Positions 35,481 through 44,010 of a stretch of 64,000 nt of DNA are shown in pieces. The translations under genes were made by a program, and so were the position numbers. The stretch's first letter is position 1; the number at the start of each line of letters is the position of its first letter. A model generated the notes under the pieces. It worked only from the letters and a program-made list of their open reading frames with translations. It was not told the origin of the DNA and made no database searches. The DNA comes from an uncultured Anaeromusa sp. (GTDB lineage: Bacteria; Bacillota; Negativicutes; Anaeromusales; Anaeromusaceae). The stretch lies in contig NZ_OY764902.1 of the NCBI RefSeq assembly GCF_963668665.1, positions 2,556,001 to 2,620,000 on the forward strand, in the 5' to 3' direction.

Positions 35481-36673
35481 TTGGCCGCAAACCTCCCTAC
35501 GAGGATATAAGTAAACGCAGTGGCAAACATGACCGGCACAGTAGCGCCGACTATTAGATCAAGCTTGAGCAGTTGATAGTAAAGCGCGACGCCCAAGGCC
35601 CAAATGACTAGAGCCAGCCAGTTGACCATGAGACCGGGACGCAGCTGGCGGTTGCCTAAGAGAAAATAGTCGCTGAGCAGGATCGCGAAGAGCGGTGCGA
35701 AGACCGAACCGATCAGGAGCAGAAACCCTTCGTATTGTTCCATGTCGACGCCGAGAGCCAGCAAGGTACCGGCGACGGTTACTGCTAAAGCCGCATGCTT
35801 TTCATTAAACCCCGGCAGCAGCGTATGTACGCTGACGCCGGCGGAGTAGGCGTCCATAAAGGTGGTGGTAATGGTGGCTAAAAGAACGATGGCTAAAACG
35901 GAAAGCCCCAGATTGGCCGCCAGCAGCATGCCTGCGGGGTCAGCTTGACCTGCGACAAGAGCTACGCTAAGGCCGATAATGTACATCCAGCAGCTGCCGA
36001 GAAAATACCCCAGGCCGCTGCCCCAGGCGGCTCCTTGACCGGAACGGGCGAAACGGGTGTAGTCGGCGATAAGAGGCAGCCAGGAAAGGGGCATAACCAC
36101 GCTGAGCTCAAAGCCAGCGCCAAAGGGCATGCCTCCTGTGGCGGGTTTGCTCAGAACCGTAGTGTCGGCAAAGACAACGCTGCTCATGACGATGGTCAAA
36201 GCAAATAAAAGCAAAGCGGCAGCCATATTAGCTTTTTTCCAGCCGGTTTCGCGGCCCAAGACAATCCAAAGCAGCACCAGCGCGCCCACAAGAAGGCACC
36301 AAAGGCCATATTGATCGATTTGCCAAAGGTGGCGGCTGGTTTCGTTCAACGAGCGGGCGGCGGCCAGGATCATAATTGAGGTCCAGCCAACCAGCTGCAA
36401 AATATTGAAGAGAGAAAACAGTTTGGCCCCGTAGACGCCAAAAGAAATGCGTGTGGATTCAATAGCGGAAAGTCCTTCGCGAAAGCCGATCAGCCCGCAG
36501 AGAACCAGCAGCATTGTTCCTAGAGCGTGGCCGCCTAAAATAGCCAGTAAGCCGTCTTCAAATCCTAGGGGAGCTAAGAGGCCTCCGGCCAGTATTTCCG
36601 CCATGGAAACGGCGGCGCCGAACCAGAGAAAGAAAAAATGAGGAAAACGAATGGTTTTTAACGGTGTTTGCAT
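35441..36673 (-). CDS. cytX: Putative hydroxymethylpyrimidine transporter CytX (NCS1 family)
   Basis: 410 residues, about 12 hydrophobic helices, cytosine-permease-like. Notable segments: WFGAAVSMAEILAGGLLAPLG at the N-terminus, QLVGWTSIMILAAA, PLSWLPLIADYTRFAR and TFMDAYSAGVS. The CytX branch is the one linked to TPP riboswitches and is predicted to import the pyrimidine precursor of thiamine. It is the first gene after the riboswitch at 36775-36867, which fits that role. Confidence 0.9.
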   Translation of the reverse strand: MQTPLKTIRFPHFFFLWFGAAVSMAEILAGGLLAPLGFEDGLLAILGGHALGTMLLVLCGLIGFREGLSAIESTRISFGVYGAKLFSLFNILQLVGWTSIMILAAARSLNETSRHLWQIDQYGLWCLLVGALVLLWIVLGRETGWKKANMAAALLLFALTIVMSSVVFADTTVLSKPATGGMPFGAGFELSVVMPLSWLPLIADYTRFARSGQGAAWGSGLGYFLGSCWMYIIGLSVALVAGQADPAGMLLAANLGLSVLAIVLLATITTTFMDAYSAGVSVHTLLPGFNEKHAALAVTVAGTLLALGVDMEQYEGFLLLIGSVFAPLFAILLSDYFLLGNRQLRPGLMVNWLALVIWALGVALYYQLLKLDLIVGATVPVMFATAFTYILVGRFAAKWSLQKDSLKTSA

Positions 36674-36721
36674 GAAGATACCTTCTTTCTTTTTTGCAAA
36701 GCAAGCAAATGAACAAGGTGA

Positions 36722-36758
36722 GGGAAAAACAAAAGCGCATTCTGCGGAGAATGCGCTT
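36722..36758 (-). terminator. Riboswitch-controlled terminator before cytX
   Basis: Perfect 11-bp stem on the minus strand (36758-36748 with 36743-36733), four-base loop, then TTTGTTTTT. It sits between the TPP aptamer and the cytX start, so it is the expression platform. Confidence 0.9.
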
Positions 36759-36774
36759 GCATGGCATGCATGGG

Positions 36775-36867
36775 AGCTTTTCCTACGCTGGTATAATCCA
36801 GATCAGGTCAAAGGGTCACGGAATGAGGATCCGTATCTCAGCCAGCCGCTTCTGGCCCCCCTAGCTT
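36775..36867 (-). promoter_or_regulatory. TPP riboswitch (THI element)
   Basis: On the minus strand the conserved blocks appear in order: GGGGGGCC, GCTGAGATACGG, GTGACCCTTTGACCTGATC and TGGATTATACCAGCGTAGG. These are the pyrimidine-sensor and diphosphate-sensor helices of the TPP aptamer. High TPP should favour the downstream terminator and switch cytX-thiM-thiW off. Confidence 0.97.
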
Positions 36868-37023
36868 GCTATATGATTCTAAATTTTATCATAGCACGAT
36901 GCCTGCAGCCTGGCAAGAGAACGAGTGGCGAAAAGCACTTTTCCTTTGACAGCCAGGGCTTCGACACGTTAAAATATAAGCTATCTGTGAGTGAATGAGT
37001 ATGAATTTTTCAAGGAGAAAAAC

Positions 37024-38580
37024 ATGAGCGTATTGACCGTTGAAAATGTGTCCCAAGGCTTTGGGGCTCGTCAGATTTTGCAGGACGTATCCTTTCGTTT
37101 GCTTAAGGGAGAGCATGTAGGCTTGGTTGGCGCCAATGGCGAGGGAAAGTCTACCTTTTTAAATATTATTACCGGGCAACTGACGCCGGATGAAGGCAAA
37201 GTGGCCTGGTCTAGCCGGGTAACGGTGGGCTACTTGGATCAGCATACGGTTCTTAGCCGGGGCAAGAGCATTCGGGAAGTGCTGCGGGAAGCCTTTCAGG
37301 CGATGTTCGATATGGAAGCGGAAATGTTGGCTTTGTATGAGAAAATGGGCGAGGCGTCTCCAGAAGAAATGGACGAAATGATGACCTCTGTGGGTGAGAT
37401 TCAAGACGCTCTGGAACATAGCGGCTTTTATATTCTGGACGCTAAAATTGAGGAAGTGGCGAACGGTCTGGGTTTAGGTGAAATTGGTCTGGATCGAGAT
37501 GTGGCGGATCTGAGCGGCGGCCAGCGGACCAAAGTTCTGCTGACCAAGCTGCTTTTGCAAAATCCCACTATTTTGATTCTCGATGAGCCTACCAATTACT
37601 TGGACTTTGAGCATATTGAATGGCTTAAGGGCTACTTGAAGGCCTATGAAAATAGCTTTATTCTTGTTTCTCATGACATTCCTTTCTTGAATGAAGTGGT
37701 CAATGTCATTTATCACGTAGAAAATACCGTGTTGACTCGCTACAGCGGTGACTATGATCAATTCCAGGCGGCCTATGCGGTGCGGAAGAACCAGGAGATC
37801 CGGGCCTATGAACGGCAGCAGCAGGAAGTAGAACGCATGGAGGATTTCATTGCCCGTAACAAAGCCCGCGTAGCTACGCGCGGCATGGCTAACAGCCGCA
37901 AGAAGCGCCTGGATAAGATGGAGATTTTAGAAAAACCCAGGGAAAAGATGACTGCTTCCTTTTCTTTCCGCGAAGCCCGTACGCCAAGCCGAACCATTGT
38001 CGAGGCGAAAGGTCTGGTGCTGGGCTATGATGAGGCGCTGACCCGCCCCGTGGATATCTTGCTTGAACGAGGACAGAAGGTAGCGATCCGGGGCGTCAAC
38101 GGCCTGGGAAAATCTACACTTCTTAAGACGCTGTTGGGAGAAATCAAACCCTTTGCCGGCGAGGTCGTTCAAGGAGAATACCTGTTTACTGGTTATTTTG
38201 AGCAGGAATCTACTCGCCACAATACCAATACGGCTATTGAAGAGGTCTGGCAGGAATATCCCGGCATGACCAATTATGAAGTACGGGCGGCCTTGGCGCG
38301 CTGCGGCCTGACGAATGAGCATATTACCAGCCAGATCATGGTGCTCAGCGGCGGGGAAAGCGCCAAAGTACGCCTATGCAAGCTGATGCTTAAAGAAATC
38401 AACTGGCTGGTGCTCGACGAGCCAACTAACCATTTGGACGTGGAAGCCAAAGCCGAGCTCAAGCGGGCGCTGCAGGAATTTAAAGGAACTGTTCTCTTGG
38501 TATCCCATGAACCGGAGTTTTATGAAGACTGGGTAACCCACATTTGGAATGTGGAAGATTGGACCACCAAGATCGTTTAA
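37024..38580 (+). CDS. ABC-F family ATPase (YfmM-like)
   Basis: 518 residues, two ABC domains, no membrane part. Walker A motifs GANGEGKSTFL and GVNGLGKSTLL carry Glu/Leu instead of the common Ala, as in the YfmM branch. Signatures DLSGGQRTKVLL and VLSGGESAKVRL are each followed by LDEPTN-Y/H-LD. The linker ERMEDFIARNKARVATRGMA is typical of that branch. Ribosome-binding role inferred; no resistance role can be claimed. AAGGAG precedes the ATG at 37024. Independent of the ABC-F gene at 10813. Confidence 0.9.
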   Translation: MSVLTVENVSQGFGARQILQDVSFRLLKGEHVGLVGANGEGKSTFLNIITGQLTPDEGKVAWSSRVTVGYLDQHTVLSRGKSIREVLREAFQAMFDMEAEMLALYEKMGEASPEEMDEMMTSVGEIQDALEHSGFYILDAKIEEVANGLGLGEIGLDRDVADLSGGQRTKVLLTKLLLQNPTILILDEPTNYLDFEHIEWLKGYLKAYENSFILVSHDIPFLNEVVNVIYHVENTVLTRYSGDYDQFQAAYAVRKNQEIRAYERQQQEVERMEDFIARNKARVATRGMANSRKKRLDKMEILEKPREKMTASFSFREARTPSRTIVEAKGLVLGYDEALTRPVDILLERGQKVAIRGVNGLGKSTLLKTLLGEIKPFAGEVVQGEYLFTGYFEQESTRHNTNTAIEEVWQEYPGMTNYEVRAALARCGLTNEHITSQIMVLSGGESAKVRLCKLMLKEINWLVLDEPTNHLDVEAKAELKRALQEFKGTVLLVSHEPEFYEDWVTHIWNVEDWTTKIV

Positions 38581-38585
38581 ATGAA

Positions 38586-38620
38586 GAAACCAGCGTTTCA
38601 AAAAACGCTGGTTTCTTTTA
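38586..38620 (+). terminator. Terminator after the YfmM-like gene
   Basis: Perfect 13-bp stem (38586-38598, 38603-38615), loop CAAA, then TTTTAT. Confidence 0.9.
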
Positions 38621-38717
38621 TCCTAAAATTTATTTCTGATTTTCGTTTAATTTCCGCTTGCCTCATTCGTACCCTACGAGTACTCCCTTGACTCCAGTTC
38701 AAGTTTCGAAGGTTCTG

Positions 38718-39392
38718 TTAGAGGCTTTTTTCGTGGCACATATGTTTTTCTGCGAGCTTAGAAGTGTTTTCAATCCCGGAAACGACCACTTGCATAGAGC
38801 TTTCCACTTTGGTGAGAATGTCGGTGATCTTTTTCGTGGCTTCAACGCTGTTGTCGGCCAGCTTGCGCACCTCGCTGGCTACGACGGCAAATCCTTTTCC
38901 TTGTTCACCGGCGCGGGCCGCTTCGATGGCGGCGTTGAGGCCCAGGAGATTGGTTTGTTGGGAGACGTTTTTGATGAAGTCAATGACGTCGTGAGTCTTA
39001 TGTATATGTTCCTTGGCTTCATCTGTAGACTGGCTTAAGGCTTGCAGCTGCCCGCCTAATTCTTCATACATGAGAACCTGCGCTTTTAAGAGGTGGTATA
39101 AGATGGAGGTAATATAGCCGTCAACAAGCTGTACTTTGTCTGGTTTATATTCTTCAATTTGCCGCTGTACTTCCGGATTGCCGGTAATGTTCAAAACCAC
39201 ATCGACCACAGGATTATGCAAGGCTTCTTTTAAATTCTGGTAAGTAGGGATTCGTAAGCTTTTGGCCAATTGAATGCCAACGACGTCGGTTTTGACGTCG
39301 ACAATACCTGCTACTGATACCTCGGAGATATTTTGAAATAGTTTTAGTAGTTCAGCGCCGCTGCGGCCGCCTCCAACCAGCAGTAAATGCAT
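38718..39392 (-). CDS. Soluble Rossmann-fold / methyl-accepting chemotaxis signalling fusion
   Basis: 224 residues, no membrane helix. Residues 1 to about 105 begin [17 protein letters not shown], a dinucleotide- or nucleotide-binding GxGxxG-type loop, and continue with [16 protein letters not shown], like the N-terminal domain of NAD-binding dehydrogenases. Residues about 110-224 are the tip of a chemoreceptor: [21 protein letters not shown] and [16 protein letters not shown]. The signalling part is short, about one helical hairpin. It may couple a cytoplasmic metabolite or redox cofactor to CheA/CheW. Ribosome site GGAGAGGTTCC. Confidence 0.85.
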   Translation of the reverse strand: MHLLLVGGGRSGAELLKLFQNISEVSVAGIVDVKTDVVGIQLAKSLRIPTYQNLKEALHNPVVDVVLNITGNPEVQRQIEEYKPDKVQLVDGYITSILYHLLKAQVLMYEELGGQLQALSQSTDEAKEHIHKTHDVIDFIKNVSQQTNLLGLNAAIEAARAGEQGKGFAVVASEVRKLADNSVEATKKITDILTKVESSMQVVVSGIENTSKLAEKHMCHEKSL

Positions 39393-39441
39393 GGGAACCT
39401 CTCCTTTGTTTCATTCTTGCTTTGTAAGCTTAGTTCGCTGC

Positions 39442-39490
39442 AAAAGAGAAAGAACCCTGCCTAAGGCGGGCTCTTTCTCTTTTTTCTTTA
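39442..39490. terminator. Hairpin terminator after the amino-acid ABC operon
   Basis: About 20-bp imperfect stem (39442-39461 with 39465-39484), with T-rich flank. It separates the ABC operon from the fusion receptor gene, both on the minus strand. Confidence 0.75.
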
Positions 39491-39499
39491 CATTATGTC

Positions 39500-40144
39500 T
39501 TATAAACTGCGCAGCAACCGCTGTTGTTGTTGCCGGGCCCACTGGGACAAGGAATAGTTCAAGATAAAGTAGGCGCAGGCAATCATGCCGAACATAGTGA
39601 AGACCTGAGCGGTGGAGCCGTATTTTCCCATGATGATCATGCCCTTGCCTGTCAAATCCTCAATGCCCACGGCCCAAACAAAAGAAGTATCCTTGATGAC
39701 GGTGGTGCACTGGGAAACCAGAGGCGGAATCATGTTGCGAAAGGCTTGGGGCAGAATGATAAAACGCAGCGTCTGCCAGTAGCCGAATCCTTGCGACGAG
39801 GCTGCCTCCCATTGTCCTTTGGAAATGGAATTCAAGCCGCCGCGGACGATTTCGGCGATAATCGCGCTTGTAAAGACGGTCATCGCGGTTACGCCAGCCT
39901 GGATAGGCGGCAAGGGCGTCATAAAACGGGCGGCCAAAATGAAGAGTAAAAGGGGCGTGTTGCGAACCGCTTCGATATAGGTAGCCGCCAACGGCGCGGC
40001 TATGGCATGGCCGGAATAGCGAGCCACTCCCAGCAAGGTGCCGAAGAGCAGGCTGAGAATGATGGAGGCTACAGATATATATAGCGTCGTCAATAAACCT
40101 TCCCCTAAAAAGCGGAGAATATCGGGTTGTAATAATTCAGACAT
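39500..40144 (-). CDS. Polar amino-acid ABC transporter permease (second)
   Basis: 214 residues, HisM/GlnP family with about five helices. The EAA-type loop is [33 protein letters not shown] (quoted in part below 20 in a row: [14 protein letters not shown]). [14 protein letters not shown] region [15 protein letters not shown] is typical. The ATG at 40144 has GGAGGTGTC upstream and overlaps the end of the first permease; the frame opens to 40204 without a site. Probably a heterodimer partner of the next gene upstream. Confidence 0.92.
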   Translation of the reverse strand: MSELLQPDILRFLGEGLLTTLYISVASIILSLLFGTLLGVARYSGHAIAAPLAATYIEAVRNTPLLLFILAARFMTPLPPIQAGVTAMTVFTSAIIAEIVRGGLNSISKGQWEAASSQGFGYWQTLRFIILPQAFRNMIPPLVSQCTTVIKDTSFVWAVGIEDLTGKGMIIMGKYGSTAQVFTMFGMIACAYFILNYSLSQWARQQQQRLLRSL

Positions 40145-40812
40145 TACAGCGACACCTCCAAGCGGCGCTCCATACGACGCGCATAGGTAGCCAGCGGAAA
40201 GCAAAGGGCCAGATAGAGAAGGCCGGTAATGACATAGGCTGGGCCGTAATATAGATTAGCGCTGGCCCAAGAATCCGCTTGGTACATGAGATCGCCGCCG
40301 GCAACCATGGCCATAACCGAAGTGTTTTTAATCAGACTGACCGCCTGATTGGTTAGTGGCGGATAGGCCATGCGCTTAGCCTGGGGCAGAATAATGTAGC
40401 GCATCGCTTGCCAATAGGAAAACCCTTGAGAATACGCTGCCTCATGCTGTCCCTTAGAAACAGCCAGGATGCCGGCGCGGACAACTTCGGCGATATAGGC
40501 GCCATGATAGAAGCCGATTCCTAAAACGCCAACCGTAAAGACCGGCAGCATGAGGCCCCAATGAGGCAGGGCGTGATACAGAAAGAAAATCTGGATGACT
40601 AACGGCGTATTCTGGATAAACTCGACGTAAATGCGGTTCAGCCAGCGGAGCGGCCGGTATTGAGCCGTCCCGAGGACGCCGAAAAGGATGCCCAGCGTCA
40701 GGGAGAGGAGCAGCGCCAAGACGGATAACGCAATTGTCATGGCGAAACCCTCCAGAAAAACAGGCCATTCGGCAAATAGCGCCTGCCATTTGAACCAGGC
40801 AAAGGGGCCCAT
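40144..40812 (-). CDS. Polar amino-acid ABC transporter permease (first)
   Basis: 222 residues from the ATG at 40812, two bases after the binding-protein stop; an ATG at 40830 would overlap it. HisQ/GlnP-type: [19 protein letters not shown], then the coupling loop [19 protein letters not shown] and [16 protein letters not shown]. Works with the other permease, the lipoprotein and the ATPase of this operon. Confidence 0.92.
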   Translation of the reverse strand: MGPFAWFKWQALFAEWPVFLEGFAMTIALSVLALLLSLTLGILFGVLGTAQYRPLRWLNRIYVEFIQNTPLVIQIFFLYHALPHWGLMLPVFTVGVLGIGFYHGAYIAEVVRAGILAVSKGQHEAAYSQGFSYWQAMRYIILPQAKRMAYPPLTNQAVSLIKNTSVMAMVAGGDLMYQADSWASANLYYGPAYVITGLLYLALCFPLATYARRMERRLEVSL

Positions 40813-40814
40813 GA

Positions 40815-41630
40815 TTATTTCAGCCCCCATTTTTGAATGAGCTTGTCTAGGTCGCCGGATGCTTTCATTTCGTTTACCGTGTCATTCGCTAAATTGGCCA
40901 AAGCGGTATTGCTCTTTTTGGAAGCAATGCCGTACAACTGGGGACTGTAACGATCCGGCAGGATGGTCGTCGAGTCGTCCAGATAGCCGAAGAGAATGGC
41001 GGCGTCTACGGAAAAGCAGTCAATACGACCAGAGTCGAGGGCGGTTTTGATTTCCGGATATGTGCCGAATTCCAGATATTGAATGTTCAAACCTTGTTTT
41101 TTGCCTTCGTCAATCAGAGCTTTTTTGCTGGTCGCGCTTTGGGCTACGCCCACTTTTTTACCGTTAAGATCTTTCAGACTCTGAATGCCGGAGTTCTTTT
41201 TCACCATCAACGCTACGCCGTCACTAAAGTACGGGTCGGAAAAATTGTAGCTTTGTTTACGCTCTTCGGTGATGGTAAAAGTGGCAATAACGAAATCCAC
41301 TTCGCCGTTGTCCAGCAGAGGACCGCGGGTTTTAGCCGTTACCGCTTGCACGTTAATCTTGTTTTCATCGCCAAGAATTTTCTTCGCCATTTTTTTGGCT
41401 AAATCAATTTCCATACCGTCGATTTTCCCTGTTTGAGGATCTTTAAAACCAAATTTCGGGACATCGACCTTTACGCCGACATTGAGTACGCCTCGATCTT
41501 TAATGGCCTTGATGTCTGGCGCAGCCGCCGCATCGCCCGGTTTAGCCGCGGGAGAACTGCCGCAGCCGGTCAAAAGTACGGCCGACATAGCAAAAACAGC
41601 AAGAAGTCCTAACAGTTTCTTTTTCATCAT
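40815..41630 (-). CDS. Amino-acid ABC transporter substrate-binding lipoprotein
   Basis: 271 residues. Lipoprotein signal: Lys-rich start, hydrophobic core and lipobox VLLTGC with Cys near residue 23. The mature part is a family 3 binding protein: GVLNVGVKVDVPKFGF, GMEIDLAKKMAKKI, VDFVIATFTITEERKQSYNFSDPYF (in part) and KKVGVAQSATSKKAL. This profile is that of glutamate/glutamine/aspartate or cystine binders; the exact ligand is unknown. GAAGGAGAC precedes the ATG. Confidence 0.92.
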   Translation of the reverse strand: MMKKKLLGLLAVFAMSAVLLTGCGSSPAAKPGDAAAAPDIKAIKDRGVLNVGVKVDVPKFGFKDPQTGKIDGMEIDLAKKMAKKILGDENKINVQAVTAKTRGPLLDNGEVDFVIATFTITEERKQSYNFSDPYFSDGVALMVKKNSGIQSLKDLNGKKVGVAQSATSKKALIDEGKKQGLNIQYLEFGTYPEIKTALDSGRIDCFSVDAAILFGYLDDSTTILPDRYSPQLYGIASKKSNTALANLANDTVNEMKASGDLDKLIQKWGLK

Positions 41631-41665
41631 ACATCGTCTCCTTCGTTTTTTTGAAGTTTTTATGG

Positions 41666-42394
41666 TTACGCATGATTAATGCGGCTAAGAAATAACTGGG
41701 TTCGTTCATTCTGGGGATTCGTAAAAAAGCTTTCCGGATCATTCTCCTCGAGAATGCAGCCATCATCCATAAAGATGACCCGGTCGGCCACCTTGCGGGC
41801 AAAGCCCATTTCATGGGTGACTACGATCATGGTAATGCCTTCGTCAGCCAAAGAAGTCATGACATCCAGTACTTCTTGAATCATTTCAGGGTCTAAAGCG
41901 GAAGTCGGTTCGTCAAAGAGCATGACTTGCGGATGCATATTCAGAGCCCGCGCGATGGCTACACGCTGCTGCTGTCCGCCGGAAAGCTGTGCTGGATAGG
42001 CATCCGCTTTTTCTTTGAGACCTACCCGTTCCAGATACGCAAGGCCTGATTTTTTTGCTTCTTCTAGAGAAACGCCTTGCAATCGGACTGGAGCCAATGT
42101 GAGATTTTCCAGTACCGTCATATGCGGGTAGAGATTAAACTGTTGAAACACCATGCCCATAGACTGGCGGATTTTGGCGATATCCGCGCTTGGCGCCGTT
42201 AAATCGGTGCCCGAAACTACCACAGAGCCTTCTGTGGGGCGTTCTAAGAGGTTGATGCAGCGAATTAGCGTGCTTTTCCCAGAGCCGCTGGGGCCGATGA
42301 TGACAATTTTTTCACCGGCGGCGACGGCAAGATCAACGCCTTTGAGTACATGCAGGCTGCCAAAGTATTTGTGGATTTGAGATAATTGAATCAT
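41666..42394 (-). CDS. Polar amino-acid ABC transporter ATPase (GlnQ-type)
   Basis: 242 residues. Walker [15 protein letters not shown]-loop [16 protein letters not shown], signature [15 protein letters not shown], Walker [15 protein letters not shown], switch His in VVTHEMGFA. It powers the two permeases and lipoprotein encoded after it. It is first in the operon, behind a leader containing a strong terminator hairpin. Confidence 0.95.
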   Translation of the reverse strand: MIQLSQIHKYFGSLHVLKGVDLAVAAGEKIVIIGPSGSGKSTLIRCINLLERPTEGSVVVSGTDLTAPSADIAKIRQSMGMVFQQFNLYPHMTVLENLTLAPVRLQGVSLEEAKKSGLAYLERVGLKEKADAYPAQLSGGQQQRVAIARALNMHPQVMLFDEPTSALDPEMIQEVLDVMTSLADEGITMIVVTHEMGFARKVADRVIFMDDGCILEENDPESFFTNPQNERTQLFLSRINHA

Positions 42395-42419
42395 ACGCGA
42401 TCACCTGTCCTTTCTTGAG

Positions 42420-42467
42420 ATAATAAAAAGCCCCGGTGAATGTTTGATTAACAATTCACCGAGGCTT
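42420..42467 (-). promoter_or_regulatory. Leader terminator (attenuator) of the amino-acid ABC operon
   Basis: On the minus strand a 14-bp stem with one G-U pair (42467-42454 with 42441-42428) is followed by TTTTTATTA and lies 26 bases before the ATPase start. No gene is transcribed into it from upstream, so it is best read as a regulated terminator. A promoter (TAGACA, 18-base spacer, TATGAT) seems to lie just upstream on the same strand. No known riboswitch or T-box was recognised. Confidence 0.6.
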
Positions 42468-42670
42468 CATTGCCGATTAATTTTGCAGTTGTCACATATT
42501 GGACGTTTTTTATATCATACACTGGAAAAGTTCGTTTTGTCTACTAGAAAAAAGCTGTCGAATTATAAACAAACTATGTTTTACAAAAAATGTAAAACAA
42601 TAGGAGGATTTTAGCAAGTTGTTTAGAAATAATAGAAAAAACAAATAATTAATGAATGGCGGGTGGAACT

Positions 42671-43090
42671 GTGAAAAAAAAGGAATCGGTATTAAATTTG
42701 CCGCCTTGGGAACAGCTTGACTTGCAAGATGGAAATACGGAATACGAAGTCACTTTGGAAAAAGTTGAAATGGATCGACCCCGTGAAGCTCCTTTTTGGA
42801 CGGAGCTGCGCATGGATTATGATCCGACAGATGCTTCTTTTGGCGAACTTTGTGATTTGTCGGCGCGCTTATACCAAGAAGGCGTATTATCGAGGTATGA
42901 GCATGCTATGCTGACCTTTGATTCGCAGCGAGTGGCGCCAGGAATGACGGTGAGAAGGCCTGCCGTAGCCGAGCGGAGGGACTGGCTGCAGGAGTTGTCG
43001 GAACGGGCGCGGCATAACCGCTATATGGGTAATATGCAAGGTTTTTTGTGTGATATGCGCCTAGTGGAGGTTTTGCGACGGTTGACGTAA
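42671..43090 (+). CDS. Uncharacterised small protein
   Basis: 139 residues from GTG 42671, which has GGGTGG five bases upstream; an ATG at 42656 lacks a site. Acidic N-terminal half and basic C-terminal half (VRRPAVAERRDWLQELSERARHNR, shown in part). The segment ASFGELCDLSARLYQEGVLS and the Tyr-Met-Gly-Asn-Met-Gln run near the end suggest helices. No motif recognised. Divergent from the amino-acid ABC operon. Confidence 0.6.
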   Translation: MKKKESVLNLPPWEQLDLQDGNTEYEVTLEKVEMDRPREAPFWTELRMDYDPTDASFGELCDLSARLYQEGVLSRYEHAMLTFDSQRVAPGMTVRRPAVAERRDWLQELSERARHNRYMGNMQGFLCDMRLVEVLRRLT

Positions 43091-43260
43091 AATTTTCCTG
43101 TCTTAATTTTAGAAATGTGCGAGCAGAATAAACAAAGTCGCAAGAGGATTGCAGTTGCGGCGTATTTGAAAAGGGAAAAGCAAATGAATGTTTTGCAATG
43201 CTATACAAAAAAAGCTATACTGATTACAAATAAAAGTGAATGTTGCTAAAGGGGGATATT

Positions 43261-43611
43261 ATGTTTGCTCTTAACTTTCAATCGCCGCATCATGAAAAAC
43301 TGCTTATAGCCCGGACTAAAAATTGTACAGTGCGTTTAGGAGATGTACGCAACATATACCCGGAAAATTCAGTAGTCTGGATTACGGTGGGTAAGCGCAT
43401 GGGACCTAAACGCAAGCTATATGCTGCTAGTGTTGACCGGACGAAGACGAAACGCTTTTCCCAGCTGACCATGGAAGATTTGCAGCATCAGAATCCGGAT
43501 ATTGATTCGGTAGAAGCGTTATTGCGTTTTTTTGAAAGCATTTACAACAAAGCGTTGACGATGGAGGACTTGGTAACGGTTATTTATTTTTCCGAAATTA
43601 CGGAAGCATAA
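43261..43611 (+). CDS. ASCH/PUA-like domain protein
   Basis: 116 residues. Pattern KLLIARTKNCTVRLGDV, SVVWITVGKRMGP, LYAASVDRTKTKRFSQLTMEDL and a C-terminal strand VTVIYFSEI resemble the ASCH fold, predicted to bind RNA or modified nucleotides. AAAGGGGGA precedes ATG 43261; the frame opens 21 bases earlier at a TTG without a site. It lies 170 bases after an unknown gene and ends before a bidirectional terminator. Confidence 0.65.
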   Translation: MFALNFQSPHHEKLLIARTKNCTVRLGDVRNIYPENSVVWITVGKRMGPKRKLYAASVDRTKTKRFSQLTMEDLQHQNPDIDSVEALLRFFESIYNKALTMEDLVTVIYFSEITEA

Positions 43612-43640
43612 ATAGTGTTTTTGGGAGGCCGTCCTACAAC

Positions 43641-43685
43641 AAAAGCCCTGCTGCTGCCGTTTCGACGGCAAGCAACAGGGCTTTT
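43641..43685. terminator. Bidirectional terminator between the ASCH and 48-residue genes
   Basis: Long stem: AAAAGCCCTG (43641-43650) pairs with CAGGGCTTTT (43676-43685), with inner TGCCGT/ACGGCA pairing around TTCG. T-tracts on both sides. Confidence 0.88.
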
Positions 43686-43692
43686 ACTTAAC

Positions 43693-43839
43693 TTACTTTT
43701 TTGTAATATGCAGCATGGCGTCAATAATTTCCTGCGAATGCTTTTGCACATGCGCCGAAAGAACGGCATCTTTGCAAATGCTAGTGAAGAATGTTTCCAG
43801 ACTTTGCAATGACTCCATGGCGGTAGATCCATTTTTCAT
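43693..43839 (-). CDS. 48-residue protein behind a c-di-GMP riboswitch
   Basis: A short frame (ATG 43839, stop 43693). It begins MKNGSTAMESLQSLETFF and ends AMLHITKK, with one Cys and no signal peptide or transmembrane helix; most of it could form one or two amphipathic helices. It is likely real: AAAGGAGCG is seven bases upstream, a terminator follows, and a consensus promoter plus GEMM-I aptamer precede it. I do not recognise the protein. It may be an effector peptide or adaptor made in response to c-di-GMP. Confidence 0.75.
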   Translation of the reverse strand: MKNGSTAMESLQSLETFFTSICKDAVLSAHVQKHSQEIIDAMLHITKK

Positions 43840-43845
43840 GATAAA

Positions 43846-43876
43846 CGCTCCTTTGTTGACCGGCAACTTTTGAGCG
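43846..43876 (-). promoter_or_regulatory. Possible Shine-Dalgarno-sequestering hairpin
   Basis: On the minus strand CGCTC (43876-43872) can pair with GAGCG (43850-43846), which includes the GAG of the AAAGGAG ribosome site, enclosing a second stem GTTG/CAAC. It could be the translational expression platform of the riboswitch. Inference only. Confidence 0.4.
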
Positions 43877-43907
43877 CGGAGAAGCAGACCAAAGACTAAA
43901 TACTATC

Positions 43908-43993
43908 TTTTGGCAGCCTGGCGGTCATGGGAGAATTTCCTGTAGACCCATGGCTTTGCGTCCTCCGCTTTCGCGAAGTTTGCCTTGGCAAAA
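43908..43993 (-). promoter_or_regulatory. c-di-GMP-I (GEMM-I) riboswitch
   Basis: On the minus strand: P1 TTTTG (43993-43989) pairs with CAAAA (43912-43908); then AAGGCAAAC, a GCGAAAGC tetraloop hairpin, AGGACGCAAAGCC, TGGGTCTAC, and the 3' block CATGACCGCCAGGCTGCC. The GGCAAAC, GNRA loop, GACGCAAAGCC and GG-YCTA elements match the GEMM-I consensus. It lies upstream of the 48-residue ORF on the same strand. Confidence 0.9.
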
Positions 43994-44010
43994 ATTAATA
44001 TCTATAAAAT

